Origin: Bacillus paralicheniformis
GTDB lineage: Bacteria > Bacillota > Bacilli > Bacillales > Bacillaceae
Assembly (NCBI RefSeq): GCF_001042485.2
Contig: NZ_LBMN02000004.1
Location: 496,001-560,000, forward strand
Length of the DNA stretch: 64,000 bases
Direction: 5' to 3'
Position 1 is the stretch's first letter; each line of letters opens with the position of its first letter. The notes beneath the pieces are model-generated. The model was not told the DNA's origin. It searched no databases and was given only the letters and a program-made list of their open reading frames with translations. Below are positions 25,860 to 35,293 of the stretch, piece after piece. Made by a program: the position numbers and the translations under genes.

Positions 25860-26663
25860 ATGAAAAAGCCGTTTCAATTACCCGAAAAAATGGCCCGATA
25901 CCGCGGGCAATTTGAACAATCAGTGCGGGATTTTTTGAAGCTGGACGCGAGAAAAGGAAAAACAGGCCGGTATGAAAGCAAACTGGCCGGCGATCCTTAT
26001 TTTCCAAAGTCTGAAAAGTATCCTGTCGATTCACAGGGAAAGCCGATGAAACTGCTTGCGCAAATTAATTTTTCAGACATGCCCCGTCTTGAGAATTTCC
26101 CGGAATCCGGTATTCTGCTTTTTTTTATCTCTGTCAGTGATGATGTTTACGGATTGAATTTTGATGATCCATGTGAACAGTCGAGTTTTTGCATCAAGTA
26201 TTTTGAGAATGTCATCGAAAATGAAGACGAGCTTGTCGACGATTTTTCGTTTGTAAAGCTTGAGGATGAGCTGGCCTTTCCGATTGGATGCGAAGCCTCA
26301 CTCACACCTGACATAGGGTCTGAACTTGTCTCTGTGTCCGACTTTCAATTTGAGCGATACGCGGGAACGGATGCTTGGACATTCTTTGAGCAATTCGGCG
26401 ATCAAGAGGAAACGGTGTTCGAAGAATACCATGAAATGTACGGCGGCTTCTCCCATAAAATCGGGGGCTACGCAGCCTTCACGCAATATGATCCGCGGGA
26501 AGGCGATTATCCGGATCATACCGTTCTGCTATTGCAAATTGATTCTGATGAGAACATTGACGCGATGTGGGGAGATGTCGGGATTGCCAATTTTTTTATA
26601 AGGCCTGATGATTTAAAGAATAAGGACTTTTCAAACGTATTGTATAATTGGGACTGTCATTAA
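25860..26663 (+). CDS. DUF1963 (YwqG-like) protein
   Basis: 267 residues. The family features [35 protein letters not shown] near the N terminus and [33 protein letters not shown] towards the end match DUF1963. Its founding member YwqG of B. subtilis has a solved structure but no assigned function. AAAGGAG is too close to ATG 25851 and well spaced for ATG 25860. It lies 50 bp after the AAA gene on the same strand; joint expression is possible. In B. subtilis ywqG sits downstream of ywqF, not here, so it has moved or is a separate homologue. Confidence 0.82.
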   Translation: MKKPFQLPEKMARYRGQFEQSVRDFLKLDARKGKTGRYESKLAGDPYFPKSEKYPVDSQGKPMKLLAQINFSDMPRLENFPESGILLFFISVSDDVYGLNFDDPCEQSSFCIKYFENVIENEDELVDDFSFVKLEDELAFPIGCEASLTPDIGSELVSVSDFQFERYAGTDAWTFFEQFGDQEETVFEEYHEMYGGFSHKIGGYAAFTQYDPREGDYPDHTVLLLQIDSDENIDAMWGDVGIANFFIRPDDLKNKDFSNVLYNWDCH

Positions 26664-26669
26664 CACAAA

Positions 26670-26697
26670 AAACAGCTGTCTATTTCAGACAGCTGTT
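26670..26697. terminator. terminator hairpin, copy 1, after the DUF1963 gene
   Basis: AACAGCTGTCT-ATTTC-AGACAGCTGTT. A 28-bp segment identical to the one at 26874, but followed by CAGCG instead of a T run, so termination here may be weak. Confidence 0.6.
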
Positions 26698-26873
26698 CAG
26701 CGTGTCGACAAACCCTCGCATTCGTTGTCGGGCCTGCGCGTCGGTGCTCACGAATTCCAACATTCGCTCCGCTCCGATGCTCGGCCTTCCTAGACTGCAA
26801 GGGTTTTCAATCACGCTGAAGGGATGACAAAATCCCAAAACAAAAAGTCGTTTTGGGATTTTGTCAATAATCT
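26698..26873. repeat. intergenic repeat-like element between two identical hairpins
   Basis: 176 bp of sequence, GC-rich for an intergenic spacer in its first part. Its right part is a 40-bp hairpin (26826-26865): GACAAAATCCCAAAAC, an 8-base loop, and its exact complement. No ORF. The style recalls dispersed intergenic repeats I remember from Bacillus genomes, but I could not search for other copies. Confidence 0.5.
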
Positions 26874-26901
26874 AAACAGCTGTCTATTTCAGACAGCTGT
26901 T
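26874..26901. terminator. terminator hairpin, copy 2, after ywqA (minus)
   Basis: The same 28-bp AACAGCTGTCT-ATTTC-AGACAGCTGTT hairpin, here followed by TTTTATTT on the plus strand. On the minus strand it follows ywqA. Confidence 0.7.
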
Positions 26902-26905
26902 TTAT

Positions 26906-29671
26906 TTAACCCGTAATAGCCGAAGCGTTCAGGGTAAATAGCTCCTCGAGTTCATGCTCGGAAAGTTCGGTGATCCAATTTTCGCTTTGGATGATTTGAT
27001 CGTTCAGCGATTGCTTCGATTCGAGCATGTGGTCGATTTTTTCTTCAATTGTACCGGTGGTGATCAGTTTATGAACGTGGACGAACCGTTTCTGTCCGAT
27101 TCTGTAGGCGCGGTCTGTCGCCTGATTTTCAACCGCGGGATTCCACCATCTGTCATAATGGATGACGTGATTGGCGGCCGTCAAATTGAGGCCTGTGCCC
27201 CCGGCTTTTAATGATAAGATCAGAATCGGAAATTCCTTGTTCTGAAACTGCTCCACCATTTTGTCCCGTTCAAGCTTGGATAAACTGCCGTTCAGAAACT
27301 TGACCGGTTCGCCGAATGATTTCTCGAGCAGGCGTTTCATCATATCTCCCATCCCGAGATATTGGGTGAAAATCAGGCAGCTTTCATCGCTTTCGCGAAT
27401 TGTCTTCGTCAGCTCCAGCAGTTTTTCGAGCTTGACTGACCTTCCGTTCAGGAGCTCGCTCCCGGTCTCTTTTAAGTAAAGGGCAGGGTGGCCGCAGATT
27501 TGTTTGAGCTTGCCGAGCATGCTTAAGATGAGAGCTTTACGCTGCATTCCGGCGAGGCTTGACATATGTTCAAACGTATCTTTGACAAGCTGTTCATATA
27601 GTGAGGCCTGTTCTGCGGAGAGCGGGATGAACTCTTTTTCTTCCTGTTTTTCAGGCAGGTTGAGCGCGACTTCCTTGTCCTGCTTTGTCCGTCTTAATAA
27701 AAACGGTTTGATCAGCTGCTGGAGCTGTTCGATCCTTTTTTCGTCGCGGTCTTTTTCAATCGGCAGGACAAAACGCTTATGGAAGCTGCCAAGGCTTCCG
27801 AGATAGCCTTTGTTCATGAAATCGTAGATCGACCACAGCTCCGTCAGGCGATTTTCCATCGGAGTCCCGCTGAGCGCGATATGATGCATGCCTTTCAGCT
27901 TTCTGATTGAACGGGATTGTTTCGTGTGCGCATTTTTAATATTCTGGGCTTCGTCAAGGCAGATGCAGTTCCAGGCGACGCTGCTGAGATCGTCAAAGTC
28001 GGATTGGGCGAGGCCGTATGATGTCAAGACGATATCTGCATCTTTGTAACATTCCTGAAATGCTTCACCTTTAGGGCGTTTTGGCCCGTAATGGAGCGCC
28101 GCCGTCAGGCCGGGCGCGAAGGTCTCGAGTTCGCGCTGCCAGTTCCCGAGGACGGAAGTCGGCGCAATGATGAGAGACGGCATTTGTTGTCCCTGTTCTT
28201 TTAAATAGGCGAAATAGGCGATCATCTGGATGGTCTTTCCAAGACCCATATCGTCTGCCAGGCAGGCGCCGAAGCCGCAGTTTCTGAGAAAGATCAGCCA
28301 GTTCAAACCGTCTTCCTGATAAGCCCTGAGCGTTCCGTCAAAAAATTTGCTGACCGGGTATGACGGGAGATCATCGCGATGGCTCAGCTTTCTGATCATG
28401 TTTTTCAGCTGATAAGACAGTTCAAACCGCACCTCGCTGAATGCGGAAGCATCGAACAGATCATCATCCTCGCGGGTTTCGCTCCGCTCCGTCAGCTCGC
28501 GCGCCAGGATGTCAGACATATGAAGCCCCTCTATTTCTGCTCGCTCCATCAGTTTTTTCATTTGTTTGATAAAATTCGGATCGATTTTAATCCACTGCCC
28601 GCGTATGTTGACAAGCCGTCTTTTATTGGCGACAAGCTGCTCAAATTCTTCCTCGGTGAGTTCGATTCCGTTCGTAGCAAAACGCCAGTTGAAGTCCATC
28701 AATGCATTCATTCCGACAAAAGACTCGCCGCGGGGAGCCGATGACACTTTCGCTTTCAGCAGCATATTGCTGTCTCTGACGATTTGCCACCATGACGGCA
28801 GCAAAATTTCAATCCCCATGCTGACAAGAGTTTCGCTTGCTTCGGATAGGAAGATCCATGCTTCCTCTTCCGTTAAAAGCGTCGTTCCCGAGTCGATCGT
28901 CAGCCACGGCACGATTTGGCGAAATCTGTCTTGTTCGCGGGCGATTTTATCAGCGTATGTCTGCCACGATTTTTTCAGCCTGTTCAAGCCTTCAAAGAAC
29001 TGAATGGCTCCGCTTTTTTTGTCGCGCAAAAACAGTTCGATTTTCCAATCGTCTCCGTCAAAATCAGGTTCATTTAAACGGAGTCCGACGGTAAACGGCA
29101 CAGGGTTTTCATGCCAACCGATCGTTTCAAGAAAATCGTCTTCATCGAGAAAGTGTCCCTGAAATGTGGTGACAGCGGGAGAATGTGCGACAATCGATTC
29201 CCATTTTGCTTTTAACTCGTCATTGTAGTTGATGTAGTCTTCGACAGCGTGTGAAAACCATTCAGCTGTATAGCCTTCCAAAATCCCTTCTTTATCTTTC
29301 CAGCGCAGCACCTCTTGCTTCCATGCTTCATAGTCGGGAAGAAAATCTTCATCTGCGATAAACTCATAAATGGTGGAAGCCGTTTTCATCAAAGGTTCGG
29401 TTTCCTCGGTGAGATTGATGTCGCTGTAAGAATTAAATGAGTTTTTACCGAGAAATTCGACCGCCATCCACGGAGACAGCAGAACCGCCGGAGTCTCTAA
29501 ACCGGCATCTTCGAGAAACGTTCCGTAAAAAGACGATTCGTGCCACTGAAACAAATACCTTTCCATTTCATTCCGCGTAAGAAACTGATGATCCCCGTCA
29601 TGACAAGATAAAATGAATGTATAGTCTTCTGATTGTTCGACATGTATCACGATTTCCTTAAGACTCGCCAT
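26906..29671 (-). CDS. ywqA: SNF2-family DNA helicase YwqA
   Basis: 921 residues. The C-terminal half is a SNF2/RapA-type ATPase: motif Q/I region ADDMGLGKTIQMIAYFA (about residue 473), DEAQ box CLDEAQNIKNAHTKQS (about 570), motif III ALSGTPMENRLTELWSIYDF, and helicase-C motifs with ILSLKAGGTGLNLTAA and motif VI NQATDRAYRIGQ (about 850). The N-terminal half (strands and helices, EEAWIFLSEASETLVSMGIEILLPSWW) is the bacterial SNF2-associated region. It overlaps ywqB by 14 bp, so the two are co-translated. The DNA or RNA substrate is not known. Confidence 0.92.
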   Translation of the reverse strand: MASLKEIVIHVEQSEDYTFILSCHDGDHQFLTRNEMERYLFQWHESSFYGTFLEDAGLETPAVLLSPWMAVEFLGKNSFNSYSDINLTEETEPLMKTASTIYEFIADEDFLPDYEAWKQEVLRWKDKEGILEGYTAEWFSHAVEDYINYNDELKAKWESIVAHSPAVTTFQGHFLDEDDFLETIGWHENPVPFTVGLRLNEPDFDGDDWKIELFLRDKKSGAIQFFEGLNRLKKSWQTYADKIAREQDRFRQIVPWLTIDSGTTLLTEEEAWIFLSEASETLVSMGIEILLPSWWQIVRDSNMLLKAKVSSAPRGESFVGMNALMDFNWRFATNGIELTEEEFEQLVANKRRLVNIRGQWIKIDPNFIKQMKKLMERAEIEGLHMSDILARELTERSETREDDDLFDASAFSEVRFELSYQLKNMIRKLSHRDDLPSYPVSKFFDGTLRAYQEDGLNWLIFLRNCGFGACLADDMGLGKTIQMIAYFAYLKEQGQQMPSLIIAPTSVLGNWQRELETFAPGLTAALHYGPKRPKGEAFQECYKDADIVLTSYGLAQSDFDDLSSVAWNCICLDEAQNIKNAHTKQSRSIRKLKGMHHIALSGTPMENRLTELWSIYDFMNKGYLGSLGSFHKRFVLPIEKDRDEKRIEQLQQLIKPFLLRRTKQDKEVALNLPEKQEEKEFIPLSAEQASLYEQLVKDTFEHMSSLAGMQRKALILSMLGKLKQICGHPALYLKETGSELLNGRSVKLEKLLELTKTIRESDESCLIFTQYLGMGDMMKRLLEKSFGEPVKFLNGSLSKLERDKMVEQFQNKEFPILILSLKAGGTGLNLTAANHVIHYDRWWNPAVENQATDRAYRIGQKRFVHVHKLITTGTIEEKIDHMLESKQSLNDQIIQSENWITELSEHELEELFTLNASAITG

Positions 29672-31256
29672 CGATCAACTTTCCTTTCTTAAGTTCCTCC
29701 TGGAAGGCTCTCAGCCGTTTATAGCGGGCTGAAAACTGCTCCATAAACCGGTTCCAGACATCCTGTTTTTTCGATTTTTTATAAAGGGTGCGCAGCTTTT
29801 TTAATTGTTTGACGGCTTCTTTGTAGCTTGAGCGGTTTTTTTGTTCAACCAGCCCGGAAATTTCTCTGTGATAGGAAGGAATCAATGCTTCAGGAGCCGC
29901 TGCTGCGATATCTTTCAAGGCGTTCTGCCCGATCTCAGAGATTGAAAAACCGACAAGGCTGTGGATCTCCATCCACTCCGTAAAGCGGTTTTTGTTATAT
30001 AAAAAATGGCTGTATTCAGTAAACGTATAAGGAAGGCACTTTTTGCAATACCGTTCATATACATGCTCTTCTTTTGCGTTTTTGCTGTAATCGCTCAGAA
30101 ACAGGAAGAATTCGCTTAAAACATCGCGTATTTCCCGGTACGGCTTATCCAGTCTGCAGAAGCCGGCTGCAAGCTGCTCAAGGTGTTCATACCATTTTTT
30201 AAGACGCTTCCAGTCTTTTTTGGCGGTCATGACGCTGAGCCATTGAAATGTATAAGGAAGAATCTCAGGTGAAAACGATCTGGCTTGATCAAGAATCACA
30301 TTGTCGTTTTTCAGCAGAAATTCAAGATGCAGCCTGCCGAATTGTATTTCAGGCGACGGCTCCAGGTCGTTGAGCACATCGAGCTCCCGCTTCAGCCAGG
30401 TTGGCCGGGATAGAAGGGCACTCCAGATTTCCCCGAAAATCCGCAGCCTTTCATACTGGAAAATGTCTTTCTTGAGCAGCAGTTCCCGAATCACGTCGGG
30501 GGTTTTTTCTAAAAACGGGTCAAGGGAGAACGATAGCGCATATGTTTTCAGTTCATCGATCGAGCTGTAGATCGTATCCATCAGCTGTTCGATATAAGGA
30601 TTCAGCGAGTAAAAATCTTTTTCAGGATCGATGCGCCCTTTCTCGACGAGCAAATGCATGGCAAGCCATGTCGCAAGAGCCGCGTGGATTTGGTACATTT
30701 TTTTCAGCTCCGGCTCCGCAGGCGTCCGCTTTTTTAAAGCTGAAAAATACCCGTAGTAAAGGTATTGCATCGTTTGCTGGTTTTTAGGCGTATGCTCTTC
30801 CCATCGTCTGAACTCCGTTTTGAAAAACGATGTCCATTGATCGAGCGTGTGGCTGCGGGGTTTCATTCCACGCTGAAGCTGTCCGAGAATATCCCTGTTT
30901 TCGCGGCGTTTTTGCGCTTCTTTCCAAAACTCCGTAAACGTTCCCAATCGATCATATTGTGCATACAGATATAAATAAACGGCAAGCACATGCCGGCAGA
31001 TGTTTTGAGCAGGGCAGGAACAGCTGCTTTTTTTAACGTCGGCGAGGTCGATGAAGACCTTCACCGGGACCACATCCTGAACGTAAGCACTGACCGTATG
31101 CCCGCTCATCGGCTTGACCCGATAGACGGAATCCTGTCTGTATAAAATAAGGGCTTTTTTCATGAGCTGAATGTTAGCTTCTGTGCACGGCAGTACATGC
31201 TTAAACTGTTCAGCTGCATCCATCACAACCGTTTTTGAAATCATGTCTTGAAGCAT
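29658..31256 (-). CDS. ywqB: SWIM zinc-finger protein YwqB
   Basis: 532 residues. The SWIM motif CxCx(n)CxH is CSCPAQNICRHVLAVYLY, about residues 79-96; the rest is alpha-helical with no recognised domain. SWIM proteins next to SNF2 helicases are a common bacterial pairing, thought to help bind nucleic acid or protein. Start ATG 31256 with TAGGAG eight bases before. First gene of the ywqBA operon. Confidence 0.9.
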   Translation of the reverse strand: MLQDMISKTVVMDAAEQFKHVLPCTEANIQLMKKALILYRQDSVYRVKPMSGHTVSAYVQDVVPVKVFIDLADVKKSSCSCPAQNICRHVLAVYLYLYAQYDRLGTFTEFWKEAQKRRENRDILGQLQRGMKPRSHTLDQWTSFFKTEFRRWEEHTPKNQQTMQYLYYGYFSALKKRTPAEPELKKMYQIHAALATWLAMHLLVEKGRIDPEKDFYSLNPYIEQLMDTIYSSIDELKTYALSFSLDPFLEKTPDVIRELLLKKDIFQYERLRIFGEIWSALLSRPTWLKRELDVLNDLEPSPEIQFGRLHLEFLLKNDNVILDQARSFSPEILPYTFQWLSVMTAKKDWKRLKKWYEHLEQLAAGFCRLDKPYREIRDVLSEFFLFLSDYSKNAKEEHVYERYCKKCLPYTFTEYSHFLYNKNRFTEWMEIHSLVGFSISEIGQNALKDIAAAAPEALIPSYHREISGLVEQKNRSSYKEAVKQLKKLRTLYKKSKKQDVWNRFMEQFSARYKRLRAFQEELKKGKLIDGES

Positions 31257-31471
31257 GTCTATCGCTCCTAACCGAATGGCTTTTAAAAAGTTTCCAATCT
31301 CTCTATTATAGCTTAATCAATCCGTCCAAAAAAGATTTTCTCAGGAAAAGGACATAAAAACGGATGGCTGTCGAATAATGTAATAGACTATGGCAAATTG
31401 ATTCTTTACATCATATAATTTGAAATATAATCAGAAATGTTTTAATTTATGGAATCTGAAAGGAAAAGGAT

Positions 31472-31615
31472 ATGGATGACAAGGAATTGAATCAGGAAGA
31501 ATTTTTGAGAATTCTTATGCATGCGTATGACATTGGTGAAAAATCAAAAGACATAACGACGAAAGAACTTCTTGAAGATCTCATTCTTCATATCAAAAAT
31601 GGATATACGACGTAA
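31472..31615 (+). CDS. 47-residue acidic small protein
   Basis: Begins MDDKELNQEEFLRILMHAYD and ends KELLEDLILHIKNGYTT, two amphipathic helices in a helix-turn-helix-like hairpin. AAAGGA precedes the ATG and a strong terminator follows the stop codon at once, which supports a real gene. Its place between ywqB and ywqC corresponds to a small gene annotated in B. subtilis (I believe ywzD). Function unknown. Confidence 0.7.
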   Translation: MDDKELNQEEFLRILMHAYDIGEKSKDITTKELLEDLILHIKNGYTT

Positions 31616-31616
31616 A

Positions 31617-31646
31617 AGGTGTGCAAACTTCGGTTTGCACACTTTT
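31617..31646 (+). terminator. terminator after the 47-residue protein
   Basis: GTGTGCAAAC-TTCG-GTTTGCACAC followed by TTTTT; a perfect stem with a stable tetraloop. Confidence 0.9.
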
Positions 31647-31840
31647 TCGTTCAGCAAAAAGCGCGCAGGTCCTGCAAAAGTCGATATTTAATACCATATA
31701 AAGACGCGATTTCCCCGGTATCTCCCGTTATTTGTCAGGATTCATTTCTTTCGGAAACGAAAGAACCATGTATAATCAAAGGGAGGTGTTTAATTTGCTG
31801 AAAATTTAAATAAATACGCGAATCCTAGAGGGAGGCTTTT

Positions 31841-32563
31841 ATGAGAGATCATATCGGCTTTAAAGATGTGTTCATCATTTTGAAAAAAAGATTCGTTCTG
31901 ATCGCACTGATCACCATTGCGGCCGCTCTGTCCAGCGCTGCCGTCAACTTTTATTGGCTCACACCCGTCTACCAGGCATCCGCCCAAATCCTCATCAACG
32001 GCCGTCAAACGTCGAACTTCACCGATATTCAGACCAACCTTGAGCTAATCAACACTTATAACGTGATTATGAAAAGCCCGCTCATCTTAAATAAGGTTAA
32101 AGACGAACTAAACCTTCCGGAAACGGCTGAAGACTTGAAGCAAAAAATCACAGTTATCAGCGAAAATGAATCACAGATTGTCAGTATCTCCGCGACTGAC
32201 AAGGATTATTCCAAGGCGGCGGACATCGCGAACACGGTCGTCGCCGTATTCCAAAGGGACATTGACGGCATTATGGGTGAAAATACCGAAGTCAGCCTTG
32301 TTGCGAAAGCAAACCCCGAACATTCGCCTGCTCCCGTCAGCCCGAACAAGAAGTTCAACATCGCTGTTTCTACGGGATTCGGCCTGCTGTTTGGCGCAGG
32401 GCTTGCATTTTTACTCGAGCTTTTGAAAAATACCGTTCGAAATGAAGAAGACATCGAAAAAGAGCTGAACGTTCATGTGTTGGGAAATATTCTGTATGTA
32501 AAACCGAAAAAAGGACAAGCCCGGAAGCTGGAAAGCTTTATCGGTAAAGACCATACGATCTAA
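31841..32563 (+). CDS. ywqC: tyrosine-kinase modulator TkmA (YwqC)
   Basis: 240 residues of the Wzz/YveK chain-length family: TM1 RFVLIALITIAAALSSAAVNFYW, an extracytoplasmic domain (QASAQILINGRQTSNFTDIQTNLELINTY), the Pro-rich PEHSPAPVSPNKK, TM2 NIAVSTGFGLLFGAGLAFLLELL, and a C-terminal cytoplasmic tail. In B. subtilis this tail activates the kinase PtkA encoded next door. Here no kinase gene follows: the phosphatase gene starts 27 bp later. GGGAGGC precedes the ATG. Confidence 0.88.
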   Translation: MRDHIGFKDVFIILKKRFVLIALITIAAALSSAAVNFYWLTPVYQASAQILINGRQTSNFTDIQTNLELINTYNVIMKSPLILNKVKDELNLPETAEDLKQKITVISENESQIVSISATDKDYSKAADIANTVVAVFQRDIDGIMGENTEVSLVAKANPEHSPAPVSPNKKFNIAVSTGFGLLFGAGLAFLLELLKNTVRNEEDIEKELNVHVLGNILYVKPKKGQARKLESFIGKDHTI

Positions 32564-32589
32564 AACGGGAAAACACGGGGAGGCCGCCT

Positions 32590-33342
32590 ATGATCGATAT
32601 TCATTGCCATATTCTAGCGGACATTGATGATGGGGCAGCATGTATGTATGACAGTATAGAAATGGCTAAACAAGCCGCCCGTCAAGGGATTCATACGATT
32701 ATCGCCACACCTCACCACCGAAACGGTGTATACGAACACCAAAAAGAGGCCATTCTGGCAGCTGTTTCGAGTTTAAAGACGCGGGTGCAAAAGGAAAACA
32801 TCCCGGTGCTTATTGCTCCCGGACAGGAAATCCGCCTGTACGGCGAATTGAAGCGTGATCTTGAGCGCGGCAGACTGCTCAGCCTCGCCGGCACAAAGTA
32901 TTTGCTGATTGAACTTCCTTACCACCATGTTCCGCGATATGCCGAAAAGCTGTTGTTCGATCTACAGTTAAATGGTTACATTCCGATTATCGCACACCCC
33001 GAGCGGAACCTTGAATTGATGGAGAATCCTGATCTGCTGTACCGCCTCGTCAAAAACGGCGCGTGCGCCCAGCTGACATGTTCAAGTCTTACAGGCCGCT
33101 TTGGCAGAAGCGTGAAACGGCTTGCCCGCCGCTTTCTTGAAGCGAACCTCGTCCACTTTATCGCATCAGACGCCCACAACCTCACGAGCCGATCTTTCTT
33201 TTTTGATGCAGTGGAAAGCGATTACGGCCGCGATTTCTTATACGTGTTTACAAAAAACGCGGGCCTTCTCCTGGAAAACCGGGAGATTCATAAAGAAACA
33301 CCCCGTCCCGTCAAAAAGAAAAAGCTGATGGGCCTGCTGTGA
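32590..33342 (+). CDS. ywqE: PHP-type protein tyrosine phosphatase (YwqE/PtpZ)
   Basis: 250 residues of the CpsB/YwqE family. Metal ligands are visible in MIDIHCHILADIDDGA (His 4, His 6), IIATPHHRNGVY, PGQEIRL, IIAHPERN and FIASDAHNL. It dephosphorylates bacterial tyrosine kinases and their substrates, in B. subtilis PtkA and Ugd; both partner genes are absent from this locus. Same operon as ywqC. Confidence 0.92.
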   Translation: MIDIHCHILADIDDGAACMYDSIEMAKQAARQGIHTIIATPHHRNGVYEHQKEAILAAVSSLKTRVQKENIPVLIAPGQEIRLYGELKRDLERGRLLSLAGTKYLLIELPYHHVPRYAEKLLFDLQLNGYIPIIAHPERNLELMENPDLLYRLVKNGACAQLTCSSLTGRFGRSVKRLARRFLEANLVHFIASDAHNLTSRSFFFDAVESDYGRDFLYVFTKNAGLLLENREIHKETPRPVKKKKLMGLL

Positions 33343-33373
33343 AAGGTTGTTCACAAAAGCCCGTCAGCCAGAA

Positions 33374-33405
33374 TATCAGCGTCGGTTATGCGGCGCTGAT
33401 TTTTT
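33374..33405 (+). terminator. terminator after ywqE
   Basis: ATCAGCG, 12-base loop, CGCTGAT, then TTTTTTA. Confidence 0.65.
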
Positions 33406-33440
33406 ATATCATCTGTTAGAAAGCGACCGGATATCCCTCT

Positions 33441-33977
33441 CTACAACAGCGGAATGACAAGCCCGCCGTAAGCGAAGGCGGCCACGATCAGGAAAGCCGG
33501 ATGGACGCGGAACTTCGTCAAGGCCGCCAAAGAGATCAGCGCGATGACAAGTGATTGAACCATGCCGATCGACCGGATCGCGTCACCGCCGATTTCCCAT
33601 GTCAAAATAAGCATCATCACGGCGATAACCGGCTGAACCGCCAAAGTCATTCCTTTGACGACCGGCGACTGGCGGTAGCGGCCGATCAGCTTGAGCAGCA
33701 AAACGAGCGCGATGGCCGAAGGCAGCACAGTTGCGATAAGAGCAATGAAGACACCGGGCCATCCGAGCACGCTGTAGCCGACATAAGCGGCGATTTTTGT
33801 CGCGATTGGACCCGGCAGTGCGTTTGCGAGCGCAAGCATGTTTGAAAATTCTTCTTTTGACAGCCAGTGAAAATGCTGAACAACTTCTTCAAAATTAAGC
33901 GGAATTGAAGCCGGACCGCCCCCGTAGCCCAATAAATTTGCAATAAAGAAAGCCCAAAATAAATAAAAGATGATCAT
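33441..33977 (-). CDS. ywrA: chromate-transporter family subunit YwrA
   Basis: 178 residues of the short-chain (half-size) CHR family. N-terminal motif FWAFFIANLLGYGGGPASIPLNFEEVV and FSNMLALANALPGPIATKIAAYVGYSVLGWPGVFIA are the family signatures. Five or six membrane helices. Short CHR proteins act as pairs; its partner starts 4 bp before in overlapping frame. May export chromate or another oxyanion. Confidence 0.87.
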   Translation of the reverse strand: MIIFYLFWAFFIANLLGYGGGPASIPLNFEEVVQHFHWLSKEEFSNMLALANALPGPIATKIAAYVGYSVLGWPGVFIALIATVLPSAIALVLLLKLIGRYRQSPVVKGMTLAVQPVIAVMMLILTWEIGGDAIRSIGMVQSLVIALISLAALTKFRVHPAFLIVAAFAYGGLVIPLL

Positions 33978-34558
33978 GAAGCGGACACTCCCTTATCTTT
34001 TTCCCGGGCCGCTTTTCTTTTTAATTTAAAGTGGAACGCGCCATACGTTAAAAACAGGATGACAATGATGCCGGGATGGATGGAAAACACCTGAAGACCC
34101 AAAAATGCAAGAATAAAGAAAAGCACGCCGGCAAGCAACCCGAAGCCTTTCAATGCTTTTTGCCCAAATTCGTAAGCCATGATGCCGAGCATGACGGCGA
34201 TGACAGGGGTAACAGCGCCGATCATGCCGCTTACGATTTTGGAGTGGCTGAGCACATTAACGGCTGCGAACAAGGCGGCCATCGCAACGCACGTCGGCAA
34301 GATATGGGCCGCTGTAGCCACGACAGCGCCCGGAACGCCTTTGACTTTATGACCTAAATATGCCGACATTTTTGTAGCGATCGGTCCGGGCAGCGCATTG
34401 GCAATCGCCAAAATTTCCCCGAATTCATCATCATCGATCCAATTGAACTTTGAAACGGCTTCATGACGGATCAGCGGGATAACGGACGGTCCGCCGCCAA
34501 ATCCCAATATCCCCGTTCTTGTCATTGCGATGATCAGTTCCCGGTAAGGGTGCTTCAT
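33974..34558 (-). CDS. ywrB: chromate-transporter family subunit YwrB
   Basis: 194 residues, paralogue of the downstream gene: TRTGILGFGGGPSVIPLIRHEAV and EILAIANALPGPIATKMSAYLGHKVKGVPG. Opposite membrane orientation to YwrA is expected for the pair. It ends in ATGA overlap with ywrA and follows ywrC by 21 bp, so ywrC-ywrB-ywrA form one unit. Confidence 0.87.
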   Translation of the reverse strand: MKHPYRELIIAMTRTGILGFGGGPSVIPLIRHEAVSKFNWIDDDEFGEILAIANALPGPIATKMSAYLGHKVKGVPGAVVATAAHILPTCVAMAALFAAVNVLSHSKIVSGMIGAVTPVIAVMLGIMAYEFGQKALKGFGLLAGVLFFILAFLGLQVFSIHPGIIVILFLTYGAFHFKLKRKAAREKDKGVSAS

Positions 34559-34579
34559 TTCGCGTTTCCTCCTATTCAG

Positions 34580-35056
34580 TTAAAGCTTCATTCCCATTCG
34601 GCTCTTATATCGTTTAATCAGCATCTGGCAGTCGACACTCACGACGCCTTTCAGAGGGTACAGGCGCTTCGTCAAAAATTCCTCCATCTCCTGATCATTT
34701 GCGAAAATGCCGTGCATATGCAGTTTGCTCGGCCCTGTCATATGATAGAGGCTTGTCACGGCGGGCTCTCTTTCTAAAGCAACGGCAACAGCCTCTAAAT
34801 ATTGGGGTTCGACTTCAACATTGAAAAACACCGATACATGAATTCCAACTTTGACTGGATTGATGACGGCTGTGAATTTTTCAATGATGCCTTCTTCAAT
34901 CAAGTTGTTGATCCGCGTTTGTACGGCAACTCTTGAAAGTCCCACGCGCTTTCCTAAATCCGTATAAGAGATTCTTCCTTCCTCATGCAAGATCGAAAGG
35001 ATTTTTTTATCCGTTTCATCAAGAATTAAATTTGGCATATGGTAGTCGAGGCTCAC
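34580..35056 (-). CDS. ywrC: Lrp/AsnC-family regulator YwrC
   Basis: 158 residues. [50 protein letters not shown], then the RAM ligand domain ([23 protein letters not shown]...). First gene of the chromate-transporter operon, so it likely regulates it and itself. In B. subtilis ywrC-B-A respond to chromate through this regulator. GTG start at 35056 with AAGGAAGGG upstream. Confidence 0.87.
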   Translation of the reverse strand: MSLDYHMPNLILDETDKKILSILHEEGRISYTDLGKRVGLSRVAVQTRINNLIEEGIIEKFTAVINPVKVGIHVSVFFNVEVEPQYLEAVAVALEREPAVTSLYHMTGPSKLHMHGIFANDQEMEEFLTKRLYPLKGVVSVDCQMLIKRYKSRMGMKL

Positions 35057-35293
35057 AAATGTCCCTTCCTTTCTGTTTGGTCATTGATCATACGAAATTG
35101 CTTGTCAATCACGTTATAAATGAACATTTTGTAAATTGTATCATAATACGGATTTCGATATGAATCATTTTAACGTTTTTTTAATACTTATTGAAAAAGG
35201 GTTGTTAGTTTTTCTTCCCTGAAAGTAGCGCCTCCTTAAACGGGCCACTATACTTCAAACACAAATGGATGCTTGAAAGAAAGGAAGGGAGCT

